The position numbers were made by a program, and so were the translations under genes. Positions 27,038 to 35,646 of a stretch of 64,000 bases of DNA are shown here, piece after piece. Position 1 is the first letter of the stretch. Each line of letters starts with the position of its first letter. Source of the stretch: Andreesenia angusta (GTDB taxonomy: Bacteria; Bacillota; Clostridia; Tissierellales; Gottschalkiaceae); the NCBI RefSeq assembly GCF_001855385.1, contig NZ_MKIE01000002.1, positions 1 to 64,000 of the forward strand, read 5' to 3'. The notes beneath the pieces are model-generated. The model was given only the letters and a program-made list of their open reading frames with translations, was not told the origin of the DNA and ran no database searches.

Positions 27038-28621
27038 CTATTTTTCGACTCCATCTATGTTGAGTAATTTGTACTCGATAGAGTCCTTTAGAGCAATTAA
27101 ACTTGCTTCTATTATATCAGAAGAGACCCCGATTGTCGTCCAGTTTTTGACTCCGTCGGTTGACTCTATGATAACTCTTACCTTGGCTGAAGTGGTGTTC
27201 TCAGTATCCAACACCCTTACCTTGTAGTCTGTAAGGTAGACATCTTTCAGGACAGGGTAGAAGACCTCGAGGGCTTTTCTAAGCGCCTTGTCTAGAGCGT
27301 CTACAGGTCCTTTTCCCTGTGCCGCCGTTATTTCGGCTACGCCACCAACGCTGACTTTCACCATGCTAGACGAAGTGAACTCGCCACTTTCCACGTCGTT
27401 CTCACCTATGGCCTTGAAGAAGTCTATGGCGAAAGGCTCTCTGTACATTCCAAGCACTTTCATGACTACAAGCTCGAAAGAGCTCTCTGCGCCCTCGTAT
27501 TGGTAGCCTTCATGCTCTAATCGCTTCAGCTCGTCTATTATCAGCTGGGCTTCTGGAGAGTCTTTAGTGATGCTAGGGTCTATCTTCTGGACAGAAGATA
27601 GTATAGAGCTTCTGCCTGAGACCTCCGACATCAGGAACCTTCTCCTGTTTCCAACAAGCTCTGGAGATATGTGCTCAAAAGAGTGCGACGCCTTGTTGAC
27701 CCCGTCTATATGCATGCCGCCTTTGTGGGCGAATGCGCTGGCGCCTACATAAGGCATTCCCGTAGACATATGGATGTTGGCTATCTCGCCTACAGCCCTT
27801 GCCGCCGGCGTAAGCTCTGACATAAGCTCTGATGGGATACATTCATAGCCCAGCTTTATCTGAAGGTTGGGTATTATAGTCGAGAGATTGGCGTTTCCAC
27901 ACCTTTCCCCGAAGCCTATGAAAGTACCCTGCACATGGTCTGCGCCGGCCCTAACGCCTTCCACGGAGTTGGCTACAGCCATTCCGCAGTCGTTGTGGCA
28001 GTGGAGCCCAACGCTTGTAGAAGGAAATCTCTCGCATACAAGCTTCACGATTTCAGATATTTCATGAGGGAAAGTCCCGCCGTTTGTGTCGCAAAGCGCA
28101 AGGCATGAAGCTCCCCCGTCTACAGCCGCCTGAAGCGAAGCTAGGGCATACTCGGGATTGGACTTGTAGCCGTCAAAGAAATGCTCTGCGTCAAACACCA
28201 CTTCTTTTCCAGCAGACACAAAGAAAGCTATAGTCTCCTCTATCATCTCCAGATTCTCTGGAAGTGTAGCTTTTATTATATCTGTGACATGGAAGTCCCA
28301 GCTTTTCCCGAAGATAGCTACAGCAGGCGTTTCGGCTGTCAGAAGAGCCTGTACATTGGCGTCTTCCTCCACAGATATACCCTTTCTCCTGGTGCTTCCG
28401 AAGGCCACTATCTTTGCATGTGAAAGAGAAAGCTTCTTGACTTCGTTGAAAAACTCGAGGTCCTTTGAATTAGATCCAGGATTTCCGGCTTCTATATAGT
28501 TTACTCCGATGCTGTCAAGCTGCTTGACTATCTTTATCTTGTCTTTGACAGAGAAAGATATGCCTTCACCCTGAGCCCCGTCTCTAAGTGTAGAGTCAAA
28601 TATATTTATATTTCTTTTCAA
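27038..28621 (-). CDS. cimA: (R)-citramalate synthase CimA
   Basis: 527 residues. It is a DRE-TIM metallolyase: FDSTLRDGAQGEGISF at the N-terminus, LHCHNDCGMAVANS near residue 202, GFGERCGNANL near residue 236, with a C-terminal LeuA-type regulatory dimer domain (from about 390). The N-terminal DGAQGEG motif and the spacing fit the clostridial/archaeal CimA branch rather than LeuA, which usually has DGEQxPG. The enzyme joins pyruvate and acetyl-CoA to make citramalate, feeding 2-oxobutyrate for isoleucine. AGGAGG lies 8 nt before the ATG. A T-box with an isoleucine specifier precedes it, supporting the CimA call. Confidence 0.92.
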   Translation of the reverse strand: MKRNINIFDSTLRDGAQGEGISFSVKDKIKIVKQLDSIGVNYIEAGNPGSNSKDLEFFNEVKKLSLSHAKIVAFGSTRRKGISVEEDANVQALLTAETPAVAIFGKSWDFHVTDIIKATLPENLEMIEETIAFFVSAGKEVVFDAEHFFDGYKSNPEYALASLQAAVDGGASCLALCDTNGGTFPHEISEIVKLVCERFPSTSVGLHCHNDCGMAVANSVEGVRAGADHVQGTFIGFGERCGNANLSTIIPNLQIKLGYECIPSELMSELTPAARAVGEIANIHMSTGMPYVGASAFAHKGGMHIDGVNKASHSFEHISPELVGNRRRFLMSEVSGRSSILSSVQKIDPSITKDSPEAQLIIDELKRLEHEGYQYEGAESSFELVVMKVLGMYREPFAIDFFKAIGENDVESGEFTSSSMVKVSVGGVAEITAAQGKGPVDALDKALRKALEVFYPVLKDVYLTDYKVRVLDTENTTSAKVRVIIESTDGVKNWTTIGVSSDIIEASLIALKDSIEYKLLNIDGVEK

Positions 28622-28639
28622 AATAAAACCTCCTTCGTT

Positions 28640-28908
28640 CTTGATTTGAAAAAACCGTATAAAAAAACTCGTCCTATATAAAAGGACGAGTTGAAAACCC
28701 GCGGTACCACCTTAGTTGAAAAACCACTTTAGAGCCTATAACGCGGCAAAACGGCATATCCTAACGGCGTAGCTTTCGGATATGCGACTCAAGAGTGATC
28801 TGTATATTGCGACTGGTGCCGGCTTTCACCACAGTGCCGGCTCTCTGCGACCATCCATCAAAATACCCTTCTCTTTCACAGTCTTTTCAGTTTCATGATA
28901 GTTAAATT
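28640..28908 (-). promoter_or_regulatory. T-box leader of cimA-leuB, isoleucine (AUC) specifier
   Basis: On the minus strand the T-box sequence AAGGTGGTACCGCGGG lies at 28713-28698, followed by a terminator (AACTCGTCC and GGACGAGTT plus T7, 28692-28661). Stem I holds the AGAGAG (28845-28830 region) and GGTGAAAGCC features. The specifier codon ATC, in GATCACTCTTGA, is at 28799-28797. Uncharged tRNA-Ile should bind and prevent termination. Confidence 0.93.
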
Positions 28909-28915
28909 ATTTTAT

Positions 28916-28944
28916 ACTCTATCAATTAATAGGGGAGTTGTCAA
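28916..28944 (-). promoter_or_regulatory. Promoter for the cimA T-box transcript
   Basis: On the minus strand: TTGACA (28944-28939), 17-nt spacer, TAGAGT (28921-28916). It is divergent from the ilvC promoter about 80 bp away. Confidence 0.75.
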
Positions 28945-29022
28945 TAATTATCGTGCAAAAAATACTACGCCAGGCTTGGCTATTTTTTAACGATTTGAGC
29001 GCTGGGAGCATCTAAAAAGTGG

Positions 29023-29051
29023 TTGACAGAACATATGACGGGGGGTATAAT
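29023..29051 (+). promoter_or_regulatory. Consensus promoter for the ilvC T-box transcript
   Basis: TTGACA (29023-29028), a 17-nt spacer, TATAAT (29046-29051): perfect hexamers at ideal spacing. Confidence 0.92.
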
Positions 29052-29059
29052 TATTCTAA

Positions 29060-29356
29060 GAATTTGCATTATAAATAGTGTAGATATGATGATGGAGAGA
29101 AAAATGCACTGTCCAATTCAAGAGAGCTGACGAAACGGTGGAAGTCAGCATTGGTAGGCATATAATGATCACTCCTGAATAACTTATCTGAAAAGACGTA
29201 CATAGTGTCTTATTAGGACGAGTCGGCAGTCACCGTTAAAAGACGAAAGGATTTAACCTTTAAAGAGGCATTTATGCAACTAGGGTGGTACCGCGGAAGT
29301 AGATCTTTCGTCCCTATAGATCAGTGGATCTATGGAGATGAAGGATTTTTTTAATA
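29060..29356 (+). promoter_or_regulatory. T-box leader of ilvC-ilvD-ilvB, isoleucine (AUC) specifier
   Basis: The T-box sequence AGGGTGGTACCGCGG is at 29282-29296. The specifier ATC lies at 29168-29170 in GATCACTCCTGA, the same context as in the cimA leader. A terminator stem (about 29303-29349, ATAGATC/GATCTAT core) is followed by a T-run. Together these indicate tRNA-Ile-dependent antitermination. Confidence 0.95.
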
Positions 29357-29410
29357 TATCAATGAATATAAAATTTTAAAAATACAATATGATTAGGGGG
29401 ATTTTTAGAA

Positions 29411-30403
29411 ATGGCAAAAATGTACTATGACGCAGACGCAAACTTGGAATTATTAAATGGAAAGACAGTAGCAGTAATAGGATACGGAAGTCAAGGACAC
29501 GCACACTCGCTTAACCTAAAAGAGAGCGGAGTAGACGTAGTGGTTGGACTATACGAAGGAAGCAAGTCTTGGGCGAAGGCAGAAGCAGAAGGACTTAAAG
29601 TGGCTACAGTAGCAGAGGCTACTAAAGTTGCAGACATCGTAATGATACTTCTACCAGACGAGAGACAAAAGGCTGTTTACGAAGAGTCGATAGCTCCAAA
29701 CCTAAAAGAGGGAGCAGCTCTTGCTTTCGCACACGGATTCAACATCAGATTCAGCCAGATAGTGCCACCAGCTAACTCAGACGTATTCATGGCAGCTCCT
29801 AAGGGACCTGGACATCTAGTTAGAAGAGTATACCAAGAAGGATTTGGAGTACCAGCTCTTATAGCTGTATACCAAGACGCTTCAGGAAAAGCTAAAGACA
29901 TAGCTCTTGCTTACGCTAAAGGAGTAGGTGGAACTAGAGCAGGAGTTCTAGAGACTACTTTCAAAGAAGAGACTGAGACTGACCTTTTCGGAGAGCAAGC
30001 AGTTCTATGCGGAGGAACTACAGAGCTTATAAAAGCTGGTTTCGACACACTTGTAGAAGCTGGATACCAGCCAGAGATAGCTTACTTCGAGTGTCTACAC
30101 GAGCTTAAGCTTATAGTAGACCTACTATACGAAGGCGGATTCGAGAACATGAGATACTCTGTTTCAGACACAGCTGAGTACGGAGACTACATGATAGGAA
30201 GAAGAATCATAACTGACGAGACTAGAGCAGAGATGAAGAAAGTTCTTAAAGAGATCCAAAACGGAGTATTCGCTAGAAACTGGCTACAAGAGAACGCCCT
30301 TAACAGACCAGAGTTCGACTCTATAAAGCAAGCTGAGCTTGAGCATCCAATAGTTGAGGTAGGAAAGAACCTAAGAAGCATGATGGCTTGGATAAAAAAA
30401 TAG
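29411..30403 (+). CDS. ilvC: Ketol-acid reductoisomerase IlvC
   Basis: 330 residues, class I KARI. The Rossmann motif [16 protein letters not shown] is near residue 22, the metal and substrate region [23 protein letters not shown] near residue 180. It converts acetolactate or acetohydroxybutyrate to the dihydroxy acids. In the cofactor loop, the usual phosphate-binding Arg is replaced: the stretch reads GLYEGSKS (residues 46-53), with Tyr48 and Glu49, which may shift preference toward NADH. AGGGGG precedes the ATG. Codon use is strongly biased, as in highly expressed genes. Confidence 0.96.
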   Translation: MAKMYYDADANLELLNGKTVAVIGYGSQGHAHSLNLKESGVDVVVGLYEGSKSWAKAEAEGLKVATVAEATKVADIVMILLPDERQKAVYEESIAPNLKEGAALAFAHGFNIRFSQIVPPANSDVFMAAPKGPGHLVRRVYQEGFGVPALIAVYQDASGKAKDIALAYAKGVGGTRAGVLETTFKEETETDLFGEQAVLCGGTTELIKAGFDTLVEAGYQPEIAYFECLHELKLIVDLLYEGGFENMRYSVSDTAEYGDYMIGRRIITDETRAEMKKVLKEIQNGVFARNWLQENALNRPEFDSIKQAELEHPIVEVGKNLRSMMAWIKK

Positions 30404-30415
30404 GGGATGATTTAA

Positions 30416-32071
30416 ATGAGAAGTGATGCAATAAAGAAAGGCGCCGCAAAGGCGCCTCATAGATCGCTGCTTAAAGCGCTTGGAATGACTGACGAAGAGA
30501 TATCTAGACCGCTTATAGGTGTGGTGAACTCTTTCAACGAGATAGTTCCAGGGCATATAGAGCTCGACAAGATAACTGAAGCAGTGAAGCGTGGAGTGCT
30601 TATGGCAGGCGGAACTCCTATAGAGTTTCCGGCAATCGCAGTTTGCGACGGAATAGCCATGAACCACGTGGGGATGAAGTACTCGCTTGCGAGCAGGGAG
30701 CTTATAGCCGACAGCATAGAGACTATGGCCAGAGCGCACGCTTTCGACGGGCTTGTAATCATACCTAACTGTGACAAGACAGTTCCAGGAGCTATGATGG
30801 CTGCTGCAAGACTGAACATACCTACTATAGTTATGAGCGGTGGAGCTATGCTTGCAGGAAAGACTTTCAACCAGGACACAGACCTTGCGACTGTATTCGA
30901 GGGAGTTGGATCGCATGAGAACCAAAAGATGAGCGACGAGGAGCTTCTAGAGCTTGAAAACTCGGCTTGCCCTACTTGCGGATCATGTTCTGGAATGTTC
31001 ACAGCCAACTCTATGAACTGCATGACAGAGGTGCTTGGGATAGGGCTTCCGTACAACGGAACTATACCGGCAGTCTTCGCAGATAGAAAGAGGCTTGCAA
31101 AAGAAGCTGGAATGAAGATAATGGAACTGGTTGAAAAGCAGATACTTCCAAGAGATATAATAAACGAGAAGTCGATAGAGAATGCACTTGTAGCCGATAT
31201 GGCTCTAGGATGTTCTTCAAACACTGTACTTCACCTTACAGCCATAGCTCATGAGGCTAAGGCGGATATAAACCTTGAGAAGATAAACGAGATAAGCCAG
31301 AAGACTCCTAACCTCTGCAAACTGAGCCCAGCAGGACCTTACCATATAGAGCATCTTCACGCTGTTGGGGGAATACCAGCAGTTCTGAACGAGCTTTCTA
31401 AAAAAGGCCTTCTAAACGAGGACTGCATGACGGTTACAGGCAAGACTATAGGCGAGAACTTCAAGGGCAAAGAGAAGAAGGGAAGCAAGGTAATAGCCGA
31501 TATAGACGCTCCGCACAGTGCAACAGGCGGAATAGCTATACTCAAAGGCACACTTGCACCGGAAGGCGCTGTTGTAAAGAGATCGGCCGTGGCTGAGAGC
31601 ATGCTTAAAAACACTGGTACAGCCAAAGTATTCAACTCTGAAGAAGAGGCTGTAGAGGCTATACTTGGACACAAGATAGTAGCTGGAGATGTAGTTGTAA
31701 TCAGATACGAAGGACCTAAAGGCGGGCCTGGAATGAGAGAGATGCTTTCTCCTACAGCTGCCATAGCCGGAATGGGACTTGGAGAGTCGGTTGCGCTTAT
31801 AACAGACGGTAGATTCTCGGGAGCTACTAGAGGAGCCGCAATAGGACATGTTTGCCCGGAGGCTTCAGAGGGAGGACCTATAGCTCTAGTTAGAGACGGA
31901 GACGAGATAGAGGTAGACATCCTAGCTGGTGTGATAAATCTGCTTGTAGACGAAGCTGAGCTAGAGGAGAGAAAAAAGACTCTGGAGATAAGAGTAAATG
32001 AATTTGAAGGCTACCTTGGAAGATATGCGAAGCTTGTGGCTTCTGCATCAGAGGGAGCAGTCCTAAAATAA
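30416..32071 (+). CDS. ilvD: Dihydroxy-acid dehydratase IlvD
   Basis: 551 residues. The Fe-S and substrate motifs are visible: NCDKTVPG near residue 118 (CDK[TIM]xPG), [18 protein letters not shown] near residue 185 and [11 protein letters not shown] near residue 463. It makes 2-oxo-3-methylvalerate and 2-oxoisovalerate. It starts 12 nt after ilvC in the same operon. A strong hairpin without a T-tract follows before ilvB. Confidence 0.97.
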   Translation: MRSDAIKKGAAKAPHRSLLKALGMTDEEISRPLIGVVNSFNEIVPGHIELDKITEAVKRGVLMAGGTPIEFPAIAVCDGIAMNHVGMKYSLASRELIADSIETMARAHAFDGLVIIPNCDKTVPGAMMAAARLNIPTIVMSGGAMLAGKTFNQDTDLATVFEGVGSHENQKMSDEELLELENSACPTCGSCSGMFTANSMNCMTEVLGIGLPYNGTIPAVFADRKRLAKEAGMKIMELVEKQILPRDIINEKSIENALVADMALGCSSNTVLHLTAIAHEAKADINLEKINEISQKTPNLCKLSPAGPYHIEHLHAVGGIPAVLNELSKKGLLNEDCMTVTGKTIGENFKGKEKKGSKVIADIDAPHSATGGIAILKGTLAPEGAVVKRSAVAESMLKNTGTAKVFNSEEEAVEAILGHKIVAGDVVVIRYEGPKGGPGMREMLSPTAAIAGMGLGESVALITDGRFSGATRGAAIGHVCPEASEGGPIALVRDGDEIEVDILAGVINLLVDEAELEERKKTLEIRVNEFEGYLGRYAKLVASASEGAVLK

Positions 32072-32082
32072 TAGATTGTACA

Positions 32083-32116
32083 CAAAAGTCCTCCTCTTAA
32101 CAGAGGGGGACTTTTG
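32083..32116 (+). repeat. 15-bp intercistronic hairpin between ilvD and ilvB
   Basis: CAAAAGTCCTCCTCT (32083-32097) pairs with AGAGGGGGACTTTTG (32102-32116) around TAAC with one G-U. No T-run follows, so it is more likely a stability or processing element than a terminator. Confidence 0.7.
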
Positions 32117-32143
32117 CACTATAGAGAGAAAGAAGGGATTTAA

Positions 32144-33799
32144 ATGAAACTAAGCGGAGCGCATATAGTGCTAGAGTGCCTTAAAGAGCAAGGTGCGGAC
32201 ACGCTCTTCGGATATCCGGGAGGGGCTGTTATACCTTTCTACGATGCACTTTACGACAAGAGCGGGGACTTCAACCACATAAGACCTTCGCACGAGCAGG
32301 GGGCTTCACATGCAGCAGACGCATACGCCAGAGTGACGGGAAAGGTGGGTGTCTGCGTGGTGACTTCAGGGCCTGGAGCAACTAATACAGTCACGGGGAT
32401 AGCCAATGCCTATATGGACTCGGTGCCAATGGTGGTGATTACAGGCCAGGTAGGGAGAAGTCTTCTAGGGAAAGACTCTTTCCAGGAAGTAGATATAACA
32501 GGAATAACATCACCTATAACAAAGCACAACTTCCTTGTAGAGGATGTAAAGACGCTTGCAGACACTATCAGAAAGGCTTTCAAGATAGCGAGATCGGGAA
32601 GGCCAGGACCGGTGCTGGTGGACATACCGAAAGACGTATTTATGGAGAGCTGTGAATACGAAAGCGTGGAGATAGTCATGGATGAAAAGCATCACGAGAT
32701 ATCGGAGCCAGAGTGGTTCGAGCGCGCCGCAAAAGAGATAAACAGCTCCAAGAAGCCTGTGCTCTACGTAGGCGGAGGAGTAATTATCTCCGACAGCGCA
32801 GAAGAGCTGGTGAAGATAGCTAAAAAAGGCAATATACCTGTTGCAAACACGCTTATGAGTCTTGGATCTATAGACAGGGACGACGAGCTTTCGCTTGGAA
32901 TGCTTGGAATGCACGGCGAGAAAGAGACAAATATGGCCGTGGACAACTGCGACCTCCTTATAGCTGTGGGGGCCAGGTTCGACGACAGAGTTACGGGAGA
33001 CCTCGACAAATTCGCCCAAAGAGCCAAGGTAATCCATATGGATATAGATGCGGCTGAGATCTCCAAAAACAGGGAAGCTGATATATTCCTGATAGGCGAC
33101 CTAAAGGACACGCTGGCGGAGCTTTCAAAGCATATAGAGGAAGGCGACAGAAGCGAGTGGCTTGCAGAGATAGAGAGCTACAAGGTGACTAGGTGTGTGG
33201 AGCACGACGAGTTTGTGGCCAAGAACATACTTGAATATGTCTCGGGGGCGCTTGGGGCTAATGCAAACGTGGCTACAGACGTAGGACAGCATCAGATGTG
33301 GACGGCGCAGTACTGGAGATTCAAGACGCCTAGAAGCTTTGTGACTTCTGGAGGGCTTGGAACTATGGGCTTCGGACTTGGAGCGGCCATAGGCTCTCAG
33401 GTGGGATGTCCAGAAAAGCGAACAGTACTTGTGACAGGCGACGGAAGCTTCAGAATGAACTGCAACGAGCTTGCCACAGTTAGAAAGCACAACCTTCCAA
33501 TCATAATACTGCTTTTCAACAACAGCACGCTTGGAATGGTTCGCCAGTGGCAGAAACTGTTCCAGAAGGAGAAGTACTCGGAGACAGACATAGGAAACGA
33601 AGTGGACTATGTAAAACTTGCAGAGGCCTACAATATAGACGGACATAGAGCTAGAAGCCTTTCTGACTTCAAGGCGATATTCGACAATATAGCCGACAAG
33701 CACGAGCCTGTGCTTATAGAGTGCATAGTGAACAAAGACGACTGCGTATACCCTATAATCCCGGCAGGGGCAGGAGTGGAACAGTCTATAGTTGGGTAA
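32144..33799 (+). CDS. ilvB: Acetolactate synthase large subunit IlvB
   Basis: 551 residues, ThDP-dependent. FGYPGGAVIPFYDAL at residue 22, the catalytic Glu in PSHEQGASHAADAYAR near residue 48, the FAD-binding central domain, and the ThDP motif GDGSF ... NN near residue 430-457. It makes acetolactate and, for isoleucine, acetohydroxybutyrate. A start ATG with GAAGG lies upstream. No ilvN regulatory subunit follows; instead the operon ends in a foldback element. Confidence 0.96.
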   Translation: MKLSGAHIVLECLKEQGADTLFGYPGGAVIPFYDALYDKSGDFNHIRPSHEQGASHAADAYARVTGKVGVCVVTSGPGATNTVTGIANAYMDSVPMVVITGQVGRSLLGKDSFQEVDITGITSPITKHNFLVEDVKTLADTIRKAFKIARSGRPGPVLVDIPKDVFMESCEYESVEIVMDEKHHEISEPEWFERAAKEINSSKKPVLYVGGGVIISDSAEELVKIAKKGNIPVANTLMSLGSIDRDDELSLGMLGMHGEKETNMAVDNCDLLIAVGARFDDRVTGDLDKFAQRAKVIHMDIDAAEISKNREADIFLIGDLKDTLAELSKHIEEGDRSEWLAEIESYKVTRCVEHDEFVAKNILEYVSGALGANANVATDVGQHQMWTAQYWRFKTPRSFVTSGGLGTMGFGLGAAIGSQVGCPEKRTVLVTGDGSFRMNCNELATVRKHNLPIIILLFNNSTLGMVRQWQKLFQKEKYSETDIGNEVDYVKLAEAYNIDGHRARSLSDFKAIFDNIADKHEPVLIECIVNKDDCVYPIIPAGAGVEQSIVG

Positions 33800-33819
33800 G
33801 CGTAGAGTTTAGTTTTGTG

Positions 33820-34004
33820 AGAGTTTAAGGCAAATTTACAAGCTACTCACGCATTATGATTTGGAAAATATACTAGAACTGCATAAGTGCAAAATCCGGA
33901 ACTCGCTGTCGCTCAGACACCGGACTTAAACGCACTTCTGCTTGTTCTATATTTTCATCAAATCTCCATGATGTTGCGTTGCCTAGAAAATTTGTTAAAA
34001 CTCT
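33820..34004. repeat. 185-nt imperfect foldback element between ilvB and cca
   Basis: The region is one large imperfect inverted repeat: AGAGTTT at 33820 with AAACTCT at its far end, CAAATTT/AAATTTG, ACGCA/TGCGT, GATTTG/CAAATC, GAAAATATA/TATATTTTC, GAAC/GTTC, AAGTGC/GCACTT and TCCGG/CCGGA around an apical ACTCGCTGTCGCTCAGACA. A 68-codon minus-strand frame (33873-34079) runs through it and is probably an artefact of the fold. It resembles a dispersed structured repeat (MITE- or ncRNA-like). Confidence 0.75.
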
Positions 34005-34152
34005 AGAGAAAGCTTGCATTGGAGCGTATGATTTTTTAAAAAGATAATTCATAGTGGCAAAAATTGTGCTTTGAGCCAATACGAGCTCTATGAGCTTATC
34101 TTATTCTTTCTAAACTATACATATAATTAGTCAGAAAAAGGTGGTTATCCAT

Positions 34153-35505
34153 ATGGAAGATATTGAACTGGAAATTCCAGAAGACGTGGTGAGTCTTATA
34201 AGAGCGCTCGAGGAAAAAGGCCACGAGGCATATGTGGTCGGCGGGGCCATCAGGGACGCTCTATTGGGGAGGACTCCTAAGGACTGGGATATAGGCACTT
34301 CGGCGAAGCCAGAGGAGGTGATAGAGGCCTACAGCGGAAAATTTCGAACTTTCGAGAAGGGGATAGAGCACGGGACTGTAGGCGCCATAGTGGACCACAG
34401 GGACTACGAGATCACCACTTTCAGGATAGACAAGGAATACCTAGACAACAGAAGGCCCTCCGAAGTGGAGTTTACCTCATCGCTTGTTGAAGACTTGAAG
34501 CGTAGGGACTACACCATAAACGCCATGGCCTACGGACTTCGTACAGGGCTTGTGGACATATTCGGCGGTAGAGAGGATATGGCCAAGAAAACCGTTCGAG
34601 CAGTTGGAGACCCCTACGAGCGATTCGAGGAGGATGCGCTCAGGGTGCTTCGGGGTATAAGGCTTGCAAGAGAGCTCAACTTCCATGTAGAGAAGGAGAC
34701 TTTCGACGCCATGATAGAAAAAGGCCATCTAGTGGAGAAGATAAGCCACGACAGGATAAGGCAGGAATTTACACGCATTATAATGACAGACAGGCCATCA
34801 ATAGGAATGGGCTACTTAAAGGAGATAGAGGTGCTTAAGTACATCGTGCCGGAGCTTGAAATCTGCATCGGCTTTGACCAGAAAAACCCCTATCACACAA
34901 AAGACGTATACGGACATATAATGGACGTGTTGGATAGAACTCCCTCTGTGCTTGAGTTAAGGCTTGCGGCGCTCTTTCACGACATAGGAAAGCCGGAGTG
35001 CTTCCACCTTGACTACCACGGGGTGGGACATTTCTATGGGCATGAAAAGGTGAGCGAATCGCTGGCGGTCCATATAATGAGGAGGCTAAACTACAGCAAG
35101 TACACTGTGAAAAAAGTGGCGACTTTGGTCAGATATCATATGTCGATACATGAATTCAAGACAGAGTCCAGTGTAAAGCGCTTCATAAATAAGATAGGCA
35201 AGGAGAATATAGAGGAACTGCTAGAGCTTCAGGCTGCCGACAAGAACTCCACCAACAATGTGAAGGGCCTGCAAAATCTAGTGAACTTCAGGGGAAAATA
35301 TGATAAAATCGTACTAGATGAAATACCTATGAGTCTTAAGGATTTAACTGTGAATGGACACGATGTAAAAGAACTTGGCATTTCGGAAGGAGAATATATA
35401 GGAAAGGCCTTAAACCAGCTTCTTCAGAGAGTTATAGAGAATCCACAGATAGACCAGAGAGGCGAACTGCGTAAAATAGTTGAAAAACTGTTAAATGAAG
35501 CTTAG
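34153..35505 (+). CDS. cca: CCA tRNA nucleotidyltransferase with HD domain
   Basis: 450 residues from the ATG at 34153; an upstream in-frame GTG at 34141 overlaps the AAGGTGG ribosome site, so 34153 is better. The class II nucleotidyltransferase head shows VVGGAIRDALLGR near residue 29 and the DWDIGTSA catalytic Asp pair near residue 45, then RRDYTINAMAY and the RNA-binding region with EEDALRVLRGIR. A C-terminal HD domain (ALFHDIGKP near residue 274) is typical of the Firmicute/gamma-proteobacterial long form. It adds or repairs the 3' CCA of tRNAs. Its last codons overlap a predicted promoter for the pilus operon. Confidence 0.94.
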   Translation: MEDIELEIPEDVVSLIRALEEKGHEAYVVGGAIRDALLGRTPKDWDIGTSAKPEEVIEAYSGKFRTFEKGIEHGTVGAIVDHRDYEITTFRIDKEYLDNRRPSEVEFTSSLVEDLKRRDYTINAMAYGLRTGLVDIFGGREDMAKKTVRAVGDPYERFEEDALRVLRGIRLARELNFHVEKETFDAMIEKGHLVEKISHDRIRQEFTRIIMTDRPSIGMGYLKEIEVLKYIVPELEICIGFDQKNPYHTKDVYGHIMDVLDRTPSVLELRLAALFHDIGKPECFHLDYHGVGHFYGHEKVSESLAVHIMRRLNYSKYTVKKVATLVRYHMSIHEFKTESSVKRFINKIGKENIEELLELQAADKNSTNNVKGLQNLVNFRGKYDKIVLDEIPMSLKDLTVNGHDVKELGISEGEYIGKALNQLLQRVIENPQIDQRGELRKIVEKLLNEA

Positions 35506-35508
35506 ACT
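35480..35508 (+). promoter_or_regulatory. Possible promoter for the c-di-GMP riboswitch transcript
   Basis: TTGAAA (35480-35485), 17-nt spacer, TAGACT (35503-35508), inside the 3' end of cca. The predicted start, near 35515, precedes the riboswitch. Confidence 0.5.
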
Positions 35509-35514
35509 GGGTAA

Positions 35515-35590
35515 AATGAATATAGGACAGATGAACTATGGCTATACTTGGACGCCTTATGCCATAGGGATGTGGTGGCGTAACCGACTA
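35515..35590 (+). ncRNA. Cyclic-di-GMP-II riboswitch (aptamer) of the type IV pilus operon
   Basis: The core matches the class II c-di-GMP aptamer: GATGAA (35530-35535), a P2 stem CTATGGC/GCCATAG, the loop motif TATACTTGG, ACGCC in that loop pairing with GGCGT at 35577-35581 to give the required pseudoknot, and the conserved 3' end AACCGAC (35582-35588). The same order is seen in the structurally characterised C. acetobutylicum aptamer. The apparent P3 region is short. The P1 helix is not cleanly resolved by eye. Confidence 0.85.
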
Positions 35591-35616
35591 ATGACTTCTG
35601 TTATTAGTCTTTTTTT
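35586..35616 (+). terminator. Terminator of the c-di-GMP-II riboswitch
   Basis: GACTAATGAC (35586-35595) and GTTATTAGTC (35600-35609) form a 10-bp stem with a TTCT loop, followed by a seven-T run. The 5' arm overlaps the conserved AACCGAC end of the aptamer, so ligand binding should block terminator folding and switch the operon on. Confidence 0.88.
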
Positions 35617-35646
35617 GACTAATCAATAGAAGAGAGGAGTTTTTAG

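Noticed and set aside
27038-28621. Annotation as 2-isopropylmalate synthase (LeuA)
   Set aside because: Motif style and the isoleucine-specific T-box fit citramalate synthase better.
33873-34079. 68-codon minus-strand frame
   Set aside because: It lies across the arms of a large inverted repeat, has no ribosome site and no recognisable family.
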